A stretch of DNA of 53,022 nucleotides from Streptomyces sp. DI166 (lineage in GTDB: Bacteria > Actinomycetota > Actinomycetes > Streptomycetales > Streptomycetaceae), in contig NZ_FLSP01000061.1 in NCBI RefSeq assembly GCF_900091315.1, forward strand, positions 1 to 53,022, given 5' to 3'. Below are positions 48,785 to 53,022 of the stretch, one piece after another. Made by a program: the position numbers and the translations under genes. The notes beneath the pieces were generated by a model. It worked only from the letters and a program-made list of their open reading frames with translations. It was not told the DNA's origin and made no database searches. Each line of letters opens with the position of its first letter. Position 1 is the stretch's first letter.

Positions 48785-49832
48785 GGGCCACCTCCGGGGT
48801 GCTCTCGCCGAGGAAGCCGATCAGACGGCTGCCCGGGACGACTCCGACGACCGTGCGGCTCTCGTCCAGCACCGCGACCGGGTGCGTCAGCCGGGCGCTG
48901 ATCGCGCACAGCTCGGTGAACGGCGTGTCCGGGGTCGCGGTCTCGCAGCCGCTCTCGCAGCCGCAGTCGGCCTCGTCGCCGCGCACGTCGCGGTCCATGA
49001 CGGCGGCGGCGGTGAGCACCCGGGAGCGGTCGACGTCCTGGGTGAAGGAGGCGACGTAGTCGTCGGCGGGGCGGACCAGGATGTCCTCGGCGGTGCCGAT
49101 CTGGACGATCCGGCCGTCGCGCATGACGGCGACCCGGTCGCCGAGGCGCATGGCCTCGTTGAGGTCGTGGGTGATGAAGACGATGGTCTTCTTCAGCTTC
49201 GTCTGCAGTTCCAGGAGCTGGTCCTGCATGTCGCGGCGGATCAGCGGGTCCAGCGCGCTGAAGGACTCGTCCATGAGCAGCAGGTCGGCGTCGGTGGCCA
49301 GCGCGCGGGCCAGGCCCACGCGCTGCTGCATACCGCCGGACAGCTCGTCGGGCCAGGACTTCTCCCAGCCCTTCAGTCCGCACAGTTCCAGCGCCTCGGT
49401 GGCCCGCGCGAGCCGCTCGGCCTTGGCGACGCCCTGGACCTCAAGGCCGTAGCCGGCGTTCTCCAGGACACTGCGGTGCGGGAAGAGCGCGAAGTGCTGG
49501 AAGACCATGCTGATCTTGCGGGCGCGGACCTCGCGCAGTTCGCGCGCGCCGAGCGCGGTGAGGTCCTGGCCGTCGAAGCGGACGTGTCCGGCGGTGGGCT
49601 CCAGCAGGCCGTTGAGCATGCGCAGCAGCGTGGACTTGCCCGAGCCGGACAGGCCCATGACGACGAAGATCTGGCCGGGTTCCACGGTGAAGGAGGCGTC
49701 GATGACGGCCGCGGTGGTGCCGTCCGCGCGCAGTTCCTCCCGGTCGGCTCCGGCCCGGAGCCGTTCCACCGCCTGCTGTTCCCGCCTGCCGAACACCTTG
49801 TACAGGTGTTCGGCCTCTAGTCTCGCTGACAC
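48777..49832 (-). CDS. glycine betaine ABC transporter ATP-binding protein with CBS-like C-terminus
   Basis: 351 aa. Walker A GLSGSGKST (60-68), Q loop VFQHFALFPH, signature LSGGMQQR (164-171), Walker B LLLMDES (184-190), switch His ITHD (220-223). ProV/OpuAA-type N-terminal extension (AEHLYKVFGRRE). The C-terminal region from about 250 resembles CBS modules that sense ionic strength; within it a Cys cluster C290-G-C292-x3-C296 interrupts the expected sequence. GTG at 49832 with AGAGG upstream. First gene of the operon. Confidence 0.93.
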   Translation of the reverse strand: MSARLEAEHLYKVFGRREQQAVERLRAGADREELRADGTTAAVIDASFTVEPGQIFVVMGLSGSGKSTLLRMLNGLLEPTAGHVRFDGQDLTALGARELREVRARKISMVFQHFALFPHRSVLENAGYGLEVQGVAKAERLARATEALELCGLKGWEKSWPDELSGGMQQRVGLARALATDADLLLMDESFSALDPLIRRDMQDQLLELQTKLKKTIVFITHDLNEAMRLGDRVAVMRDGRIVQIGTAEDILVRPADDYVASFTQDVDRSRVLTAAAVMDRDVRGDEADCGCESGCETATPDTPFTELCAISARLTHPVAVLDESRTVVGVVPGSRLIGFLGESTPEVARA

Positions 49833-50057
49833 GGATACCTCTTGCTTCGACGACAAAGACAGCGGAGCGTGCCGGCGACGGTTGACACCGAAACGACATC
49901 GCTCCGAGGGCGCGCCTGCCCTTGATCCCCGAGGGCAAACGGACAAGTGGTCCAGGCCACAAAACTTTGCGTATGACACAACCCGTTGCGTCGGGGGCAG
50001 GACACAGCCCGTTGCGCCGGGCGGCCGCTGTCAGTGACGTACGGCATGATGCGAGGC

Positions 50058-50978
50058 GTGACCGGACGACTGATGCTCCTCGACACCGCCTCGCTGTACT
50101 TCCGCGCCTACTTCGGCGTGCCGGACTCCGTGAGGGCCCCGGACGGCACCCCGGTGAACGCCGTGCGCGGGCTGCTGGAATTCATCGACCGCCTGGTCAA
50201 GGACCACCACCCGGACTCGCTGGTCGCGTGCATGGACGCCGACTGGCGCCCGCAGTGGCGGGTGGACCTGATCCCCTCCTACAAGGCGCACCGGGTCGCC
50301 GAGGAGCGCGAGGCCGGGCCGGACGAGGAGGAGGTGCCGGACACCCTCTCGCCCCAGGTGCCGATCATCGAGGCGGTACTGGACGCCCTGGGCCTCGCGC
50401 GCGTGGGCGTCGAGGGGTACGAGGCGGACGACGTGATCGGTACGTTCACCGCGCGGGCCGAGGGCCCGGTGGACATCGTCACCGGCGACCGGGACCTGTA
50501 CCAGCTGGTGGACGACGCGCGCGGGGTGCGGGTGCTGTACCCGCTCAAGGGCGTGGGCACCCTCCAGCTGACCGACGAGGCGTGGCTGCGCGAGAAGTAC
50601 GGCGTGGACGGCCGGGGGTACGCGGATCTGGCGCTGCTGCGCGGCGACCCGAGCGACGGGCTGCCGGGCGTGCCGGGCATCGGCGAGAAGACGGCGGCGA
50701 AGCTGCTGGCGGAGTTCGGCGACCTGGCCGGGATCATGGCGGCGCTGGACGACCCGCGGGCGAAGTTCACGCCGTCGCAGCGCAAGCGACTTGAGGAGTC
50801 GCGGCCGTACGTCGCGGTGGCACCGAAGGTGGTGCGGGTCGCGGACGACGTACCGCTGCCGGAGGTGGACACCGCGCTGCCGCACGCCCCGCGCGATCCG
50901 GGCGCGCTGAAGGAGCTGGCGGAGCGCTGGGGTCTCGGGGGCTCCCTGCAACGGCTGCTGACGACGCTGGCGGTGTGA
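50058..50978 (+). CDS. 5'-3' exonuclease (Pol I N-terminal/FEN-like)
   Basis: 306 aa. Conserved metal-binding and helical-arch motifs: LMLLDTASLYFRAYFG, CMDADWRPQWR, GYEADDVIGT, IVTGDRDLYQLV, LRGDPSDGLPGVPGIGEKTAAKLL (helix-hairpin-helix). A stand-alone form of the DNA polymerase I 5' nuclease, probably acting in repair or RNA-primer removal. Start is ambiguous: ATG at 50046 and 50049 and GTG at 50058 are in frame with no ribosome site; CATGAT placed 7 bases before the GTG could make a leaderless mRNA. GTG is chosen because the conserved sequence starts three residues later. Confidence 0.9.
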   Translation: MTGRLMLLDTASLYFRAYFGVPDSVRAPDGTPVNAVRGLLEFIDRLVKDHHPDSLVACMDADWRPQWRVDLIPSYKAHRVAEEREAGPDEEEVPDTLSPQVPIIEAVLDALGLARVGVEGYEADDVIGTFTARAEGPVDIVTGDRDLYQLVDDARGVRVLYPLKGVGTLQLTDEAWLREKYGVDGRGYADLALLRGDPSDGLPGVPGIGEKTAAKLLAEFGDLAGIMAALDDPRAKFTPSQRKRLEESRPYVAVAPKVVRVADDVPLPEVDTALPHAPRDPGALKELAERWGLGGSLQRLLTTLAV

Positions 50979-51128
50979 AACGGTGTGCATGCTCGTGCAG
51001 GAACGTTCCCCATCGAGTGAATGAGGTGCGGCGGACCGGGAATTCGTCCCTTACATTCTCCTTCGCGCCCTTTGCCGCTGGGGTCATTAGCCTTGTCGTA
51101 GAGGTCATTTCCCCGCGAAGGTGCTAAC

Positions 51129-51147
51129 TTAGGTAACCCTAAGCTAA
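51129..51147 (+). promoter_or_regulatory. iron box upstream of the siderophore-interacting protein
   Basis: TTAGGTAACCCTAAGCTAA matches 15 of 19 positions of the DmdR/IdeR/DtxR consensus TTAGGTTAGGCTAACCTAA. It ends 16 bases before the ATG and overlaps the ribosome site region, so the bound iron repressor would block transcription. Confidence 0.8.
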
Positions 51148-51163
51148 TTCGAGGGAGGCCGTC

Positions 51164-52006
51164 ATGGCAGAACGCCCTGCCCGCAAGCCGCGCAGGCTCC
51201 ACTCCGCGCAGGTCGTCCGCACCGAACGGCTGACCCCGCACATGCAGCGCGTGGTGCTCGGCGGTGAAGGCCTCGCCGCCTTCGCCGCGGACACCTGCAC
51301 CGACCACTATGTGAAGCTCCTCTTCGGCCCCCCGGGCGTCACCTATCCCGAACCGTTCGACCTGGACCGGATCAGGGACGAGTTCCCGCGCGACCAGTGG
51401 CCGGTGACCCGGACCTACACCGTGCGCTCCTGGGACACCCGGCACCGGGAGCTGACCCTGGACTTCGTCATCCACGGCGACGAGGGCCTCGCGGGCCCCT
51501 GGGCGCTGCGGGCGCAGCCGGGCGAGACGGTGCGCTTCATGGGCCCCGGCGGCGCCTACACACCCGACCCCACCGCCGACTGGCATCTGCTGGCCGGTGA
51601 CGAGAGCGCGCTGCCCGCGATCGCCCGCTCCCTGGAGGCACTGCCCGCCGGTGCGCGCGCCCACGCCTTCGTGGAGATCGCGGGCCCGGAGGAGGAGCAG
51701 AAGATCGACTCCGACGTGGAGGTGACCTGGCTGCACCGCGACGACCGCCCGGTCGGCGAGGCCGTCGTCGAAGCGGTGCGCTCCTTCGCCTTCCCGGAGG
51801 GCCGGCTGCACGCCTTCGTGCACGGCGAGGCCGCCTTCGTGAAGGATCTGCGCCGGCTGCTGCGGGTGGAGCGCCAGATCCCGCGCGAGGACCTGTCGGT
51901 CTCCGGCTACTGGCGCCTCGGCCACAACGAGGACGGCTGGCAGGCGTCCAAGCCGGAGTGGAACGCCCGCATCGAGGCGGAACAGGAAGGCGCGCCCGCC
52001 GCGTGA
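51164..52006 (+). CDS. siderophore-interacting protein (NADPH-dependent ferric-siderophore reductase family)
   Basis: 280 aa. The FAD-binding barrel begins SAQVVRTERLTPHMQRVVLGGEGL; RTYTVRSWD is the flavin-binding motif; the C-terminal SIP domain contains LLAGDESALPAIARSLEALP and AFVHGEAAFVKDLRRLLRVE. These enzymes reduce Fe(III)-siderophore to release iron in the cytoplasm. GAGGGAGG ribosome site. The iron box places it under DmdR1-type repression. No siderophore biosynthesis or uptake gene is in the window. Confidence 0.94.
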   Translation: MAERPARKPRRLHSAQVVRTERLTPHMQRVVLGGEGLAAFAADTCTDHYVKLLFGPPGVTYPEPFDLDRIRDEFPRDQWPVTRTYTVRSWDTRHRELTLDFVIHGDEGLAGPWALRAQPGETVRFMGPGGAYTPDPTADWHLLAGDESALPAIARSLEALPAGARAHAFVEIAGPEEEQKIDSDVEVTWLHRDDRPVGEAVVEAVRSFAFPEGRLHAFVHGEAAFVKDLRRLLRVERQIPREDLSVSGYWRLGHNEDGWQASKPEWNARIEAEQEGAPAA

Positions 52007-52950
52007 GACGCAGGACCCCTCCCCCGCCCTCCCCGCTCCCCCAGCGCGACGGCGTCGACCCGGTACGGGTCCGGCTGCCCGGCGAGGGACGGTGGGCGAC
52101 CGTACGGGAGCATCTGGTCGAGCGGCTCTCCGCGGGAGACGGGCTCGTTGAGCGGATGTTCGAGGAGGGGCTGTTCTTCGGGGCCGACGGGCAGCCCCTC
52201 GGCCGCGACACGGCGTACGAGCCGGGCATGTTCGTGTGGTTCCACCGCGAACGGGCCGACGAGGTGCCCGTGCCGTTCGAGCTGGGGATCGTCCACCGCG
52301 ACGAGCACATCGTCGTCGCCGACAAACCGCACTTCCTCGCCACCACCCCGCGCGGCAGCCACATCACCCAGACCGCGCTGGCCCGGCTGCGCCGCGAACT
52401 GGACCTGCCCGCGCTCGGCGCCGCGCACCGTCTGGACCGCCTGACCGCCGGACTGGTGCTGTTCGTCGTGCGCCCCGAGGAACGCGGCGCCTACCAGACG
52501 CTGTTCCGCGACAAGCGCGTGCGCAAGGAGTACGAGGCCGTCGCGCCGTACGATCCCGCGCTGACGCTGCCCACGACCGTACGCAGCCGGATCGTCAAGG
52601 AGCGCGGGGAGATGGCCGCCCGCGAGGTGCCGGGCGAACCGAACGCCGTCAGCCGCATCGAGCTCGTCGAGCACCGGAACAACGGACTCGGGTGGTACCG
52701 GCTGCTGCCGTCGACCGGACAGACCCATCAACTGCGGGTCCACATGAACGCCTTGGGCGTGCCGATCCTCGGCGACCCGCTCTACCCGAGGGTCGCCGAC
52801 CCCGTGCCGGCCGGTGACTTCCGGCGCCCGCTGCAACTGCTGGCGCGGGCACTGGAGTTCACCGATCCGGTCACGGGGGTCGAGCACCGCTTCCGCAGCG
52901 GACGGACGCTCGGCGCCTGGGACTCGTACGCCGACTGGGCCGGTCAGTAA
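52003..52950 (+). CDS. RluA-family pseudouridine synthase
   Basis: 315 aa. Catalytic Asp in AAHRLDRLTAGLVLF; GIVHRDEHIVVADKPHFLATTPRG is the start of the catalytic core, YRLLPSTGQTHQLRVHMNALGVPILGDPLY the C-terminal motif. An S4-like module is not clear; the N-terminal 80 residues are a different small domain. The RNA target is unspecified. GTG at 52003 overlaps the siderophore-interacting protein stop (GTGA), so the two are coupled although functionally unrelated. Confidence 0.92.
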   Translation: MRRRTPPPPSPLPQRDGVDPVRVRLPGEGRWATVREHLVERLSAGDGLVERMFEEGLFFGADGQPLGRDTAYEPGMFVWFHRERADEVPVPFELGIVHRDEHIVVADKPHFLATTPRGSHITQTALARLRRELDLPALGAAHRLDRLTAGLVLFVVRPEERGAYQTLFRDKRVRKEYEAVAPYDPALTLPTTVRSRIVKERGEMAAREVPGEPNAVSRIELVEHRNNGLGWYRLLPSTGQTHQLRVHMNALGVPILGDPLYPRVADPVPAGDFRRPLQLLARALEFTDPVTGVEHRFRSGRTLGAWDSYADWAGQ

Positions 52951-53021
52951 CCCCGCCACCAGCGCACGAGGCGGCGCAGGGCGCTGGGCCTGCGTTCCGG
53001 CTGCGAAGGCCGCGTGGCCTG
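52944..53021 (-). CDS. C-terminal end of a leftward gene (partial)
   Basis: The last 25 codons of an open frame entering from the right edge, ending ...SALRRLVRWWRGY. The stop TGA (52944-52946) overlaps the end of the RluA-family gene by 7 bases. Basic/aromatic composition is typical of Streptomyces protein tails, but the fragment is too short to name. Confidence 0.45.
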   Translation of the reverse strand, partial: QATRPSQPERRPSALRRLVRWWRGY

Positions 53022-53022
53022 C

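Overview
The window is chromosomal DNA of a Streptomyces (or very close actinomycete). It is extremely GC-rich in third codon positions, has many GTG/TTG starts, dense head-to-tail operons with ATGA/GTGA/TGATG overlaps, rare TTA codons, and housekeeping genes with actinobacterial sequence (argCJBDR, pheST, infC-rpmI-rplT). No tRNA, rRNA, CRISPR array, transposase or prophage gene was seen.

Layout. 0-1 kb: the end of an FMN-binding protein followed by the ApbE flavinyltransferase that probably modifies it. 1-1.3 kb: a gene-free repeat patch. 1.3-6.2 kb: arginine operon argC-argJ-argB-argD-argR (leftward) behind an ARG-box promoter. 6.2-10.2 kb: a secreted FG-GAP beta-propeller and a secreted GH51 arabinofuranosidase, separated by a strong terminator. 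10.3-16.4 kb: assorted genes, including a catalytically degenerate histidine-phosphatase-fold protein, a MocR regulator and EamA exporter whose start codons overlap head to head, a DUF187/GHL10 hydrolase and 3-hydroxybutyryl-CoA dehydrogenase. 16.6-25.1 kb: a block with four TTA-containing (bldA-dependent) genes around an NsdA-like regulator and pheST. 25.2-28 kb: TrmH-type methylase and the infC-rpmI-rplT operon with a long leader and attenuator. 28-34.8 kb: DUF1844, SseB, a beta-lactamase-fold hydrolase, a mycosin protease coupled to a proline-rich membrane protein (interrupted by a frameshift), and an alanine-racemase-fold enzyme. 35.7-42.5 kb: a gamma-glutamyl amine/ethanolamine catabolic locus. 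42.5-46 kb: LysR regulator, TDT transporter, a signal-less metal-receptor-fold protein and an XRE-cupin regulator. 46.1-49.8 kb: a glycine betaine ABC transporter whose permease is fused to two binding domains. 50-53 kb: 5'-3' exonuclease, iron-box-controlled siderophore-interacting protein, RluA-type pseudouridine synthase, and the end of one more gene.

How the parts work together. ArgR should repress argC through the ARG boxes. The amine locus encodes uptake (permease), gamma-glutamylation (GlnA-like), two oxidations (SDR, aldehyde dehydrogenase), amide hydrolysis (PuuD-like) and a FadR-type regulator, with similar sequence blocks in both promoter regions. The betaine system is a compact two-gene importer.

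Most notable observations: a dispersed palindromic element inserted in frame in pheT; a second dispersed repeat forming the C-terminus of a PP2C phosphatase; the AUC-start candidate and attenuator of infC; the TTA-codon cluster; the +1 frameshift beside 57-bp repeats in the mycosin partner; the duplicated betaine-binding domain; and the overlapping divergent starts of the MocR/EamA pair.
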